Source: Bacteroidota bacterium (GTDB lineage Bacteria; Bacteroidota; Ignavibacteria; Kapaibacteriales; UBA2268). Taken from it: DNA of 7,550 nucleotides. Location of the stretch: positions 1 to 7,550 of the forward strand of contig JAFRQN010000241.1 in the NCBI GenBank assembly GCA_017428585.1, in the 5' to 3' direction. Under the pieces are notes generated by a model, which searched no databases, was not told the DNA's origin, and saw only the letters and a list, made by a program, of their open reading frames with translations. A program made the position numbers and the translations under genes. Shown in pieces: positions 1 to 6,198 of the stretch. Every line of letters starts with the position of its first letter. Within the stretch, counting starts at the first letter, position 1.

Positions 1-1
1 A

Positions 2-37
2 GATTCAGTAGAAAATGCAATAAGCATGATTAAATAA
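2..37 (+). CDS. possible 3' end of an upstream gene (partial)
   Basis: One plus-strand frame is open from the left edge to a TAA at 35-37 and reads DSVENAISMIK, a plausible helical C-terminus. The intrinsic terminator at 82-111 faces the same way and starts about 45 bases after this stop, so a plus-strand gene ending here is the simplest reading. The other two plus frames stop at 9-11 and 31-33. A minus-strand frame starting with ATG at 27-25 is also open to the edge, so the call is uncertain. Eleven residues are too few to name a product. Confidence 0.35.
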   Translation, partial: DSVENAISMIK

Positions 38-81
38 ATAATTGGAAGAAATGTTTTTTTTGCAATTATACTCATAATAGG

Positions 82-111
82 AGACGTTATTGAATAATAA
101 CGTCTTTTTTT
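82..111 (+). terminator. intrinsic (rho-independent) terminator
   Basis: A perfect 10-base-pair inverted repeat, AGACGTTATT at 82-91 and AATAACGTCT at 96-105, encloses a four-base GAAT loop. A run of seven T (105-111) begins at the last base of the right arm. The T run exists only in the plus direction; on the minus strand the stem is followed by CCTATTATG, so the terminator acts one way. It would end the transcript of the gene entering from the left and separate it from mutL, which starts 50 bases later. Confidence 0.8.
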
Positions 112-160
112 ACATTATTTAGAATTTAATCCAATTACGAATTTTAATTGAAATATAAAT

Positions 161-2239
161 ATGGGAAAAATAAAGGTTTTATCAGAATTTCTTGCTAATC
201 AGATAGCAGCAGGCGAAGTGGTTCAGTGTCCAGAATCAGTTGTTAAAGAATTGGTTGAAAATTCCTTGGATGCTGGCAGCAGCCGTATATGTGTAGAAGT
301 AGAAAAAGCAGGCAGATCTTTGATCCATGTCTGGGATAATGGGGTAGGTATGAGCAAGGAAGATTTGCTTATGGCACCGCTAAGGCATGCTACAAGCAAA
401 TTGTTTACACCAGAACAGTTGAATGAAATTATGACATTTGGATTTAGAGGCGAAGCGCTTGCGTCTATTTCTTCCGTAGCTTTATTGGAAATACAATCAA
501 GAACTGCTGATGAACCTCATGGCTGGCGGTTAATTGCTGAACCACAGGAAGAATTTAAGGTAGAACCTATAAATATGGAAGTTGGAACTCAAATATTTGT
601 AAAAAATCTATTTTTTAATGTACCTGCAAGACGCAAATTTCTAAAAAAAGATATAACAGAACTAAATAAAATACATGATACTCTTAAACGCTTGGCTATT
701 TCTTATCCAGAAAAAAGTTTTGCATTTTATGATGGAAGCAAAACTATTTTTGATGTTAAAGGCTCAAGTCTTGAAAACCGTATAATAGAACTTGTCGGCA
801 AAAACAATGAAGGAAAATTGCTTAAAGTAGATAAAAATTTTGGCAATATTCATATATATGGCTATGTAGGACAGCCACAAATGGCAAAAACTGGTACAAC
901 AACCCAATATTTTTATTTAAATCATAGAAGTATTTTAAGCAAAAATTTAGGTTTTGCTGTTGTACTTGCTTTTGACAAATTTATAGAAAGAAATTTAAAA
1001 CCATTCTTTGTCCTGAATATAGACGCCGATTATAAATCTGTAGATGTCAATGTACATCCTCAAAAAAATGAAGTAAAATTTGATAATGAAAGTTATGTCT
1101 TTAATTGTATAAAAGACGCTGTATCAGAAGCCTTGGTATTAAGAAATTTTGTGGGATTAAAGAATGATAATTCAATCATTATAGATTTAGAAAATAATAA
1201 GAATTTAATTGAAACAGAAGAACTTAATGATGAAACAGGCGTTCAAGAAACTTATGTAGTTGATACAGATACAGGCGAAGTTATTGCTAAAAAGAATCAA
1301 GATAATACATACAGCAAAACGAATGTATCAATAAAAGAAGAATTTAATGCAGCGCCTATAGATAGTACAAAGAATAATTATAATTTTAAGATTAATTCTT
1401 TTAGAAAGGATAATGAAGGAGCACGCTTGACACGCTCCGTACAAAGAAAAATAGAAGCTATTTCTAATAAAATTTATAGCGGCGAAGCGCCAAATTTTGA
1501 TGATAGAGCAGAAAAAAAATATTCCAATTATATGGAATATAACAAATCAAATGTTGATGACAGTATTAATGAAATAAAAGACGAAACAGCAGTGCATACA
1601 TCAAATTATGATAATTCTGCAATTAAAGATTTGCTTCCTAAAAATATTACGGTAGATGATATATCAGACAACGATATTTGGCAGTTCCACAATAAATATA
1701 TTTTCCTTCAGACCAAGTCAGGCTTATTGGTTATAGATCAGCATAATGCTGTTGAAAGAGCAAGATATGAAAAAATAAAGGAAAGTGTTGACAGAGGCAG
1801 TGGAAAAAGTACAAAACAAGGATTGCTTTTCCCAGTAGAGGTAAACTTAAGCAGTATACAAATAAAGACTATAGAAGAGTTAAAAAATGAATTGGACAGC
1901 ATCGGTTTTGAATTATCTATTGATGGAAACAAGGTGATTATTTTTGCTGTTCCAGAATGTATGGCTGTTGTTAATGTTGAAGACCAATTTATGAATATAA
2001 TCGATGATTATGTTTATAAAAATGATGTTGTATTTAAGAATAAATATGACAAAATAATAGCAACAATAGCCTGCAAAACGTCAATTAAAGCTGGCGAAGC
2101 ATTGAGTTTAATGAATATGAAAAAAATAATCGTTAATCTTTTTGCTTGCAAAATGCCTCACATCTGCCCACATGGCAGACCTATTATTGTAGAATATCCA
2201 ATAGAAGAATTTGATCGAAAAGTAAAACGAATGAAATAA
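161..2239 (+). CDS. mutL: DNA mismatch repair protein MutL, nuclease type
   Basis: MutL is the ATP-driven dimer that links mismatch recognition by MutS to strand incision. The N-terminal GHKL ATPase is plain: ANQIAAGEVV at 12-21, Glu30 and Asn34 matching E. coli Glu29 and Asn33, DNGVG at 59-63 and GFRGEAL at 94-100. The transducer domain runs to about 330 and includes DVNVHPQKNEVKF (295-307). A charged, Asn-rich, probably disordered linker spans about 335-495. The C-terminal dimer and nuclease domain has DQHNAVERARYE (526-537), ACKTSIKAGE (637-646) and CPHGRP (669-674), the metal-site motifs of MutL proteins that nick DNA themselves, so Dam/MutH-independent repair is expected. The first motif has Asn529 where Ala is usual. 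At 692 residues the length is normal. The start is the first ATG after an in-frame TGA at 149-151; there is no Shine-Dalgarno sequence. It probably shares a transcript with the deaminase 10 bases downstream. Confidence 0.97.
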   Translation: MGKIKVLSEFLANQIAAGEVVQCPESVVKELVENSLDAGSSRICVEVEKAGRSLIHVWDNGVGMSKEDLLMAPLRHATSKLFTPEQLNEIMTFGFRGEALASISSVALLEIQSRTADEPHGWRLIAEPQEEFKVEPINMEVGTQIFVKNLFFNVPARRKFLKKDITELNKIHDTLKRLAISYPEKSFAFYDGSKTIFDVKGSSLENRIIELVGKNNEGKLLKVDKNFGNIHIYGYVGQPQMAKTGTTTQYFYLNHRSILSKNLGFAVVLAFDKFIERNLKPFFVLNIDADYKSVDVNVHPQKNEVKFDNESYVFNCIKDAVSEALVLRNFVGLKNDNSIIIDLENNKNLIETEELNDETGVQETYVVDTDTGEVIAKKNQDNTYSKTNVSIKEEFNAAPIDSTKNNYNFKINSFRKDNEGARLTRSVQRKIEAISNKIYSGEAPNFDDRAEKKYSNYMEYNKSNVDDSINEIKDETAVHTSNYDNSAIKDLLPKNITVDDISDNDIWQFHNKYIFLQTKSGLLVIDQHNAVERARYEKIKESVDRGSGKSTKQGLLFPVEVNLSSIQIKTIEELKNELDSIGFELSIDGNKVIIFAVPECMAVVNVEDQFMNIIDDYVYKNDVVFKNKYDKIIATIACKTSIKAGEALSLMNMKKIIVNLFACKMPHICPHGRPIIVEYPIEEFDRKVKRMK

Positions 2240-2249
2240 TAATATAATT

Positions 2250-2720
2250 ATGAAATATATTGAAAAATTTATGGAATTGGCAATAGAATTGTCAATAAAA
2301 AACATAGAACAAGGCGGTGGCCCTTTTGGTGCCGTTATAGTAAAAGATGGCAGTCTTGTAGCCACAGGAACTAATTTAGTTACTTTATCTAATGATCCAA
2401 CTGCTCATGCAGAGATTGTCGCAATCCGCAACGCATCAAAAAAACTTAATACTTTTAACCTTGCCGGCTGCGATATATATTCTTCATGCGAACCTTGTCC
2501 TATGTGTCTTTCTGCTATTTATTGGGCTCATATAGACAATTTATTTTATGGAAATACAAAAGAAGACGCAAAAAATATAAATTTTGATGATTATTTTATT
2601 TATAAAGAATTAGAACTTGAACCTCAAAATAGAAGATTGAAACCAGAACAACATTTAAGAGAAAAAGCTATTATTGCTTTTAATAAATGGAGCAATAAGG
2701 CAGATAAAATAGAATATTAA
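2250..2720 (+). CDS. guaD: guanine deaminase, cytidine-deaminase fold (GuaD type)
   Basis: This cytosolic zinc enzyme is predicted to convert guanine to xanthine and ammonia in purine salvage or breakdown. The zinc site is complete: His53 with the proton-shuttling Glu55 in TAHAE, and Cys83 and Cys86 in EPCPMC. The 156-residue length equals that of Bacillus subtilis GuaD as I recall it, and several blocks match closely: GGPFGAVIVKDG (23-34), SNDPTAHAE (47-55), AIYWA (89-93) and FDD..IYKE (112-120). Asp114 and the C-terminal Tyr156, which in B. subtilis GuaD form part of the active site through domain swapping, are both present. This favours guanine deaminase over the tRNA adenosine deaminase TadA, which shares the zinc motifs. 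Substrate choice is still an inference from homology. The ATG lies 10 bases after the mutL stop with no Shine-Dalgarno sequence, so translation probably depends on the shared mutL transcript. Confidence 0.85.
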   Translation: MKYIEKFMELAIELSIKNIEQGGGPFGAVIVKDGSLVATGTNLVTLSNDPTAHAEIVAIRNASKKLNTFNLAGCDIYSSCEPCPMCLSAIYWAHIDNLFYGNTKEDAKNINFDDYFIYKELELEPQNRRLKPEQHLREKAIIAFNKWSNKADKIEY

Positions 2721-2759
2721 TAAGAATTATATTAATAGGTTTTTAATAAATAAAAATTG

Positions 2760-2842
2760 TGCTCGAAACAGGACTTGAACCTGCACTTCTAAAAGAAACT
2801 ACATCCTGAATGTAGCGCGTCTACCAATTCCGCCATTCGAGC
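2760..2842 (-). tRNA. tRNA-Leu, anticodon CAG
   Basis: Read on the minus strand from 2842, the sequence folds as a class II tRNA. The acceptor stem is GCTCGAA with TTCGAGC, and the D stem is GCG with CGC around a loop containing GG. The anticodon stem is CTACA with TGTAG, enclosing the loop TTCAGGA, so the anticodon is CAG and reads CUG leucine codons. A long variable arm has the stem TTCT with AGAA, as expected for leucine tRNAs. The T arm is GCAGG with CCTGT around TTCAAGT. The discriminator is A. The next bases are CAA, so the CCA tail is not encoded and must be added by a nucleotidyltransferase. The gene is convergent with guaD and divergent from menG, with no other tRNA beside it. Confidence 0.96.
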
Positions 2843-2878
2843 AGTTTTATTTATAAGAATTTTATAAAAAAACATTTA

Positions 2879-2913
2879 CAAATATACGAAAAAAATATGT
2901 CTAAAAAACAAAA
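2879..2913 (-). promoter_or_regulatory. candidate Bacteroidota-type promoter for tRNA-Leu
   Basis: On the minus strand TATATTTG (2886-2879) matches the Bacteroidota -7 consensus TAnnTTTG exactly. TTTTG (2913-2909) lies 22 bases upstream, near the expected place for the TTTG/TTG -33 element. A start a few bases downstream would give a leader of about 30 bases before the mature tRNA end at 2842. The upstream element lies inside the first codons of menG. In DNA this AT-rich the octamer occurs often by chance (about once per kilobase per strand), so the call rests mainly on position. Confidence 0.4.
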
Positions 2914-3592
2914 TATAAGAACTTTATTTAATAATATAGCCAATAGATATGATTTTCTGAATCATTTATTGTCTTTGAATATAGATAAGTTATGGCGTAA
3001 AAAAGCTATATCTTTTATAAAGCCGAACAATAAAGAATATGTACTTGATGCAGCATCAGGTACAGGCGATTTTGCTTTTATGGAATATAAATACGGCGTA
3101 AAAAAAGTATTGGGCATTGATATTTCAGAAAATATGCTTGATATTGCGCGCCAAAAAGCAGAAAAAAATAATATACCTAAGGAATGTGTTGATTTTGTTG
3201 TCGGCGACAGCGAAAACTTAGCGTTTGAAAATAATACTTTTACTGCTGCAACAGTTGCTTTTGGTGTTAGAAATTTCGAAAATCTTAAACAGGGATTGAA
3301 AGAAATATATAGAGTATTAAATGAAAACGGACAAGTTATAATTTTAGAATTTTCACAGCCGGATAAATTCCCTGTTAAACAATTATATGGATTCTATTTT
3401 AAATATATTCTGCCTAATATTGGAGGTCTAATATCAGGCAATAAACCAGCTTATAAATATTTACATGATTCTGTTTTTGCTTTCCCGCAAAGCCATGATT
3501 TTCTAAATATCATGAATGAAGCAGGATTTAAAAATACTTGGCAAAAACGTGTGTCATTCGGTATTGCTACCATTTATGTTGGAGAAAAATAA
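2897..3592 (+). CDS. menG: demethylmenaquinone methyltransferase (UbiE/MenG family)
   Basis: This SAM-dependent enzyme adds the C-methyl group to demethylmenaquinone, the last step of menaquinone synthesis, at the inner face of the membrane. The family N-terminus FNNIANRYDFLNHLLSLNID (11-30) is clear. The SAM-binding fold shows motif I as DAASGTGDFA (51-60), acidic Asp75 at the end of strand 2 (GIDIS), the UbiE signature FGVRNFENL (122-130), EFSQP (151-155), and YKYLHDSVFAFP (186-197) in the substrate-side region. The 231-residue length is typical. The family also includes ubiquinone enzymes (ubiE), but the menA gene 23 bases downstream points to menaquinone. The leader is A-rich with no Shine-Dalgarno sequence. 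Only 54 bases separate it from the divergent tRNA-Leu, so their promoters must be close or overlapping. Confidence 0.94.
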   Translation: MSKKQNIRTLFNNIANRYDFLNHLLSLNIDKLWRKKAISFIKPNNKEYVLDAASGTGDFAFMEYKYGVKKVLGIDISENMLDIARQKAEKNNIPKECVDFVVGDSENLAFENNTFTAATVAFGVRNFENLKQGLKEIYRVLNENGQVIILEFSQPDKFPVKQLYGFYFKYILPNIGGLISGNKPAYKYLHDSVFAFPQSHDFLNIMNEAGFKNTWQKRVSFGIATIYVGEK

Positions 3593-3598
3593 ATCTTT

Positions 3599-3604
3599 AG
3601 GAGA
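3599..3604 (+). promoter_or_regulatory. possible Shine-Dalgarno sequence before menA
   Basis: AGGAGA lies 11 bases before the menA ATG, slightly further away than the usual optimum. It is the only clear Shine-Dalgarno-like site I see ahead of a gene in this window; the other starts have A/T-rich leaders. It lies between the menG stop and menA, so it could support reinitiation within the menG-menA transcript. Confidence 0.4.
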
Positions 3605-3615
3605 TTGTACTAATT

Positions 3616-4500
3616 ATGAAATTAAAGTATTATATAAAAAGTTTTAGATTAAGAACTCTGCCATTATCAATATCTGGAATTATAATGGGTGCTTTCTTGG
3701 CAGTAAATGATAATTGTTTTGATTTGCAAATTTTCTTGTTTGCTATTGCTACTACTTTATCATTGCAGATACTCGCAAATTTATCAAATGAATACGGCGA
3801 TTTAAAAAAAGGAACTGATAATGAAGCAAGATTAGGGCCTATAAGAAGTATTCAAAGAGGATATTTATCTATGAATGATATGAAGAAAATGATATATGCT
3901 TTTGTTTTTATATCTATTTTCTTTGGTCTATTGCTGATTTATAGTGCATGGAATTTTATATCTGTTAATTTTATTGTTTTTGTTGTTTTGGGATTATTGT
4001 CTATTATAGCGTCTCTTAAATATACTTTGGGAAAAAATCCTTATGGATATCACGGATTAGGCGATCTTTTCGTTTTTATTTTCTTTGGATTGGTAAGTAC
4101 ATTTGGCTGCTATTATTTGATGTCCGGCACTTTAAATTATATCGTTCTGCTTCCAGCAGCATCGATCGGATTATTGTCTGTCGCTGTGCTTAATGTAAAT
4201 AATATGAGAGATATGGATAATGATAAGGCTTGCAATAAACAAACAATACCTGTTAAAATAGGAATAAAAAACGCTAAAATATATCATTTAATTTTAATTG
4301 TTTTATCATTCCTATTCTTTACAATATATGCAGTTTATGCACATAAAACTTTTGTTTATTGTTTGGCAATACCTTTGTTTGCAATACACTTAAAAAATAT
4401 ACTGTCTGGTGAAGGAAAAATCTTGGACAAACAGATGGCTGTATTGTCATTGTCAACTTTGCTTTTTACTGTATTGGCAGGTGTAAGCATTTGTTTTTAA
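3616..4500 (+). CDS. menA: 1,4-dihydroxy-2-naphthoate polyprenyltransferase MenA
   Basis: MenA is an integral membrane enzyme that joins a polyprenyl diphosphate to 1,4-dihydroxy-2-naphthoate, giving demethylmenaquinone, the substrate of MenG encoded just upstream. It shows both Asp-rich prenyl-diphosphate/magnesium motifs of the UbiA superfamily: NLSNEYGDLKKGTD (55-68) and NVNNMRDMDND (193-203). Between them, GPIRSIQRG (74-82) is characteristic of MenA rather than UbiA, as is the N-terminal RLRTLPLSISG. About eight or nine hydrophobic helices are visible, roughly at 15-31, 36-55, 90-111, 116-134, 148-169, 172-192, 222-240, 246-260 and 275-293. The length of 294 residues is normal. It ends 49 bases from the convergent SAP-domain gene. 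I saw no convincing terminator in that gap. Confidence 0.95.
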   Translation: MKLKYYIKSFRLRTLPLSISGIIMGAFLAVNDNCFDLQIFLFAIATTLSLQILANLSNEYGDLKKGTDNEARLGPIRSIQRGYLSMNDMKKMIYAFVFISIFFGLLLIYSAWNFISVNFIVFVVLGLLSIIASLKYTLGKNPYGYHGLGDLFVFIFFGLVSTFGCYYLMSGTLNYIVLLPAASIGLLSVAVLNVNNMRDMDNDKACNKQTIPVKIGIKNAKIYHLILIVLSFLFFTIYAVYAHKTFVYCLAIPLFAIHLKNILSGEGKILDKQMAVLSLSTLLFTVLAGVSICF

Positions 4501-4549
4501 TAGAGCAGTGTAAATAATTAAATTGTTTAGATATAGAAAATAGAATAAA

Positions 4550-5161
4550 TCAAGAAGATTGTATATCATTCTTGTATTTTTCAAGCAATTCTCTTGAGTA
4601 TTCTTTTTTCTTGTCTGATTCTCTTACTATTTTCCATAGTTTGGCAGCCGCTTTTAAGCGGTTTTTGAATACTCTGGAAGCCTTGTCTTCGCAAAAGTCT
4701 TTTACAAACTTATTCCATTGAAGAGCAGATTTGTCATATTGTACATAAATCTTTTTTCCATAATAGACGTCTAATAAATCGCCAAGCGTAAAAGATTTAT
4801 CGTTTCTCGCTTTTACAGCCTTTGCAGCGGCAACCATATCAACGTTAAATTTAAAAGGATTTTTGCCTGTCTTGTCAGCAAAAAAGGTTCTAAATCTATT
4901 GCTAAATTTAAAACCGCATTCTATAAGCCCTGTATTGAGGTTTAATTCAGTTATAGCTGTATTCTTTTGCTGAGATTGTTTCTTGCTTGGTAAAATCTTT
5001 CTGCCTGAGAAATACGCCTCAATAACGTTGTTTAACTCAATTTTACTGCCATTATATAGAAGTCCGTGAGCTTTACAAATCTTTATTAATTCATCTTTGT
5101 ACCAATAATACTTATTGAATTCGTCAAAATCTGTAATGCTGTCAAATTCAGGTCTATTCAT
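4550..5161 (-). CDS. uncharacterised SAP-domain protein with DUF6434-like repeats
   Basis: The N-terminus (MNRPEF, then YYWYKDELIKICKAHGL at 18-34 and GSKIEL at 38-43) fits the bacterial 'MNRPxL...W.KxEL...' group of SAP-like domains (SAP_new25 type). SAP folds are small helix-turn-helix units often linked to nucleic-acid binding. After a short polar linker (about 55-75) come two similar helical stretches. The first, about 84-134, has FKFSNRFRTFFADKTG, then FKFNVDMV and a GDLLDVYY end. The second, about 147-180, has LQWNKFVKDFC and ends in AAAKLWK. Both resemble the DUF6434-type module found beside such SAP domains in other bacteria. The protein is basic, has no signal peptide or membrane helix, and has 203 residues. 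No function is established for this architecture as far as I know; DNA or RNA binding is an inference. It starts 44 bases after the GNAT gene on the same strand, so co-transcription is possible. No Shine-Dalgarno sequence is visible. Confidence 0.75.
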   Translation of the reverse strand: MNRPEFDSITDFDEFNKYYWYKDELIKICKAHGLLYNGSKIELNNVIEAYFSGRKILPSKKQSQQKNTAITELNLNTGLIECGFKFSNRFRTFFADKTGKNPFKFNVDMVAAAKAVKARNDKSFTLGDLLDVYYGKKIYVQYDKSALQWNKFVKDFCEDKASRVFKNRLKAAAKLWKIVRESDKKKEYSRELLEKYKNDIQSS

Positions 5162-5205
5162 TAACTGACGACTATAAAACTAAGCAAAATTTAATGATGT
5201 ATTAA

Positions 5206-6198
5206 CTAAAATTTATAATGGAAAGTGCTTCTAAAAATACCTCTTGCACCAAATTTTTCCTTAAAATATATAAGGCTTAAAGATGGAGTCATTGGATTTT
5301 CTGAACTTGTATCCTGCGAAACTCCTATATCATACCATTTAAATCCATTTTCTACAGACCATTGTGTCGCATGATCTACCAGTGCGTAGCCAGTGTTTAA
5401 GAAGTCATAATCGTCATCCATAGCATTATAAAAACATAAAGAGACATTCTTATTGGCAACAAATAAAAGATGTCCGCCAACAGGTGTATCATTGTAATAT
5501 GCCATAAATAATTTTAATCTTTCTGGCATTAATTCTTCTAATCTTAAAAGATCTTCGTATGAATGAGTAGGTGTTGCGTTGTGTTTTAATTTGTTTTTTA
5601 CCAGTATTGGATAAAAATTCTTATAATCTTTATTTTCTATTATCTTGAAATCTTTGTCTCGCGCTAATTTACGCATCATCGATGCGGCTCTTGTTTGATA
5701 TTTCTTTCTAAATTCTGGAATTAATTCTACTGCATGTGAAATATAATGATATTCAAAATCAAATTTTCTGTATAACATTGCATATTCAATATGCTGATTA
5801 AATATCGTGTTGTATATAAGCGGAGGAGGTATTAAAAATATTTCTTTTACTCCATTGCCTTTGAAATAAGCAAGCATAGTATCTACTATATTTAACGCTA
5901 ATTCAAAAGGTATATCATTTGTTACAAATGAACCATAGCTTGCACCAGTCGGCGACCAGTAAACAGTATTATTCTCTTTGTATGCTCCTGGCAGTACAGC
6001 AACGATTTTATCCTTGTATCTTATAATGTAGTTAATAAATTCAAATTTTCCTGGTTGATGATAGTCGAGAAAGTTTTGTAAATGAAACATTGTTCCATTA
6101 TTTGAATTTAGTACAAATTTTTCCCATTCATCTTTGTCTTCTTTGCAATACTTCTCTATGCTTATATCTTTAAATCTTTGTTTATTGTTTTCTGACAT
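5206..6198 (-). CDS. FemAB-like GNAT-family acyltransferase
   Basis: This 330-residue soluble protein looks like the double-GNAT (FemAB-like, Acetyltransf_6) group. The N-terminal half has WEKFVLNSNNGTMFHLQNFL (25-44), followed by a strand-rich part containing WSPTGASYGSFV (81-92). The C-terminal half has the segment KHNATPTHSYEDLLRLEEL (205-223), then LFMAYYNDTPVGGHLLF (230-246). It closes with YDIGVSQDTS (289-298) and LIYFKEKFGARG (309-320), which match the ends of GNAT proteins I recall from envelope-glycan contexts. FemA/FemB use aminoacyl-tRNA to build peptidoglycan cross-bridges, while relatives N-acylate sugars or amines, so the donor and acceptor here are unknown. No signal peptide or membrane helix is visible. 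It precedes the SAP-domain gene by 44 bases on the same strand. No other envelope-glycan genes lie nearby except dapA, and the leader has no Shine-Dalgarno sequence. Confidence 0.8.
   Translation of the reverse strand: MSENNKQRFKDISIEKYCKEDKDEWEKFVLNSNNGTMFHLQNFLDYHQPGKFEFINYIIRYKDKIVAVLPGAYKENNTVYWSPTGASYGSFVTNDIPFELALNIVDTMLAYFKGNGVKEIFLIPPPLIYNTIFNQHIEYAMLYRKFDFEYHYISHAVELIPEFRKKYQTRAASMMRKLARDKDFKIIENKDYKNFYPILVKNKLKHNATPTHSYEDLLRLEELMPERLKLFMAYYNDTPVGGHLLFVANKNVSLCFYNAMDDDYDFLNTGYALVDHATQWSVENGFKWYDIGVSQDTSSENPMTPSLSLIYFKEKFGARGIFRSTFHYKF

Noticed and set aside
1738..1932. Minus-strand reading frame of 64 codons inside mutL
   Set aside because: It lies antisense to the well-conserved MutL C-terminal domain, has no recognisable family features, and its Ser/Phe-rich product is what the reverse of AT-rich coding DNA gives.
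2108..2365. Minus-strand reading frame of 85 codons across the mutL-guaD junction
   Set aside because: It overlaps two clear genes on the opposite strand and has a low-complexity Phe/Ile/Tyr-rich composition.
2250..2720. Assignment of the deaminase as tRNA adenosine deaminase TadA
   Set aside because: The zinc motifs are shared, but Asp114, the FDD..IYKE segment and the C-terminal Tyr156 match GuaD, and the length equals GuaD.
2715..2744. Inverted repeat TATTAAT/ATTAATA followed by GGTTTTT, considered as a guaD terminator
   Set aside because: The stem is only 7 A/T pairs, overlaps the stop codon and has a 9-base loop, so it is too weak to call.
4501..4549. Convergent gap between menA and the SAP gene, searched for a two-way terminator
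   Set aside because: No stem-loop with a T tract on either strand could be found.
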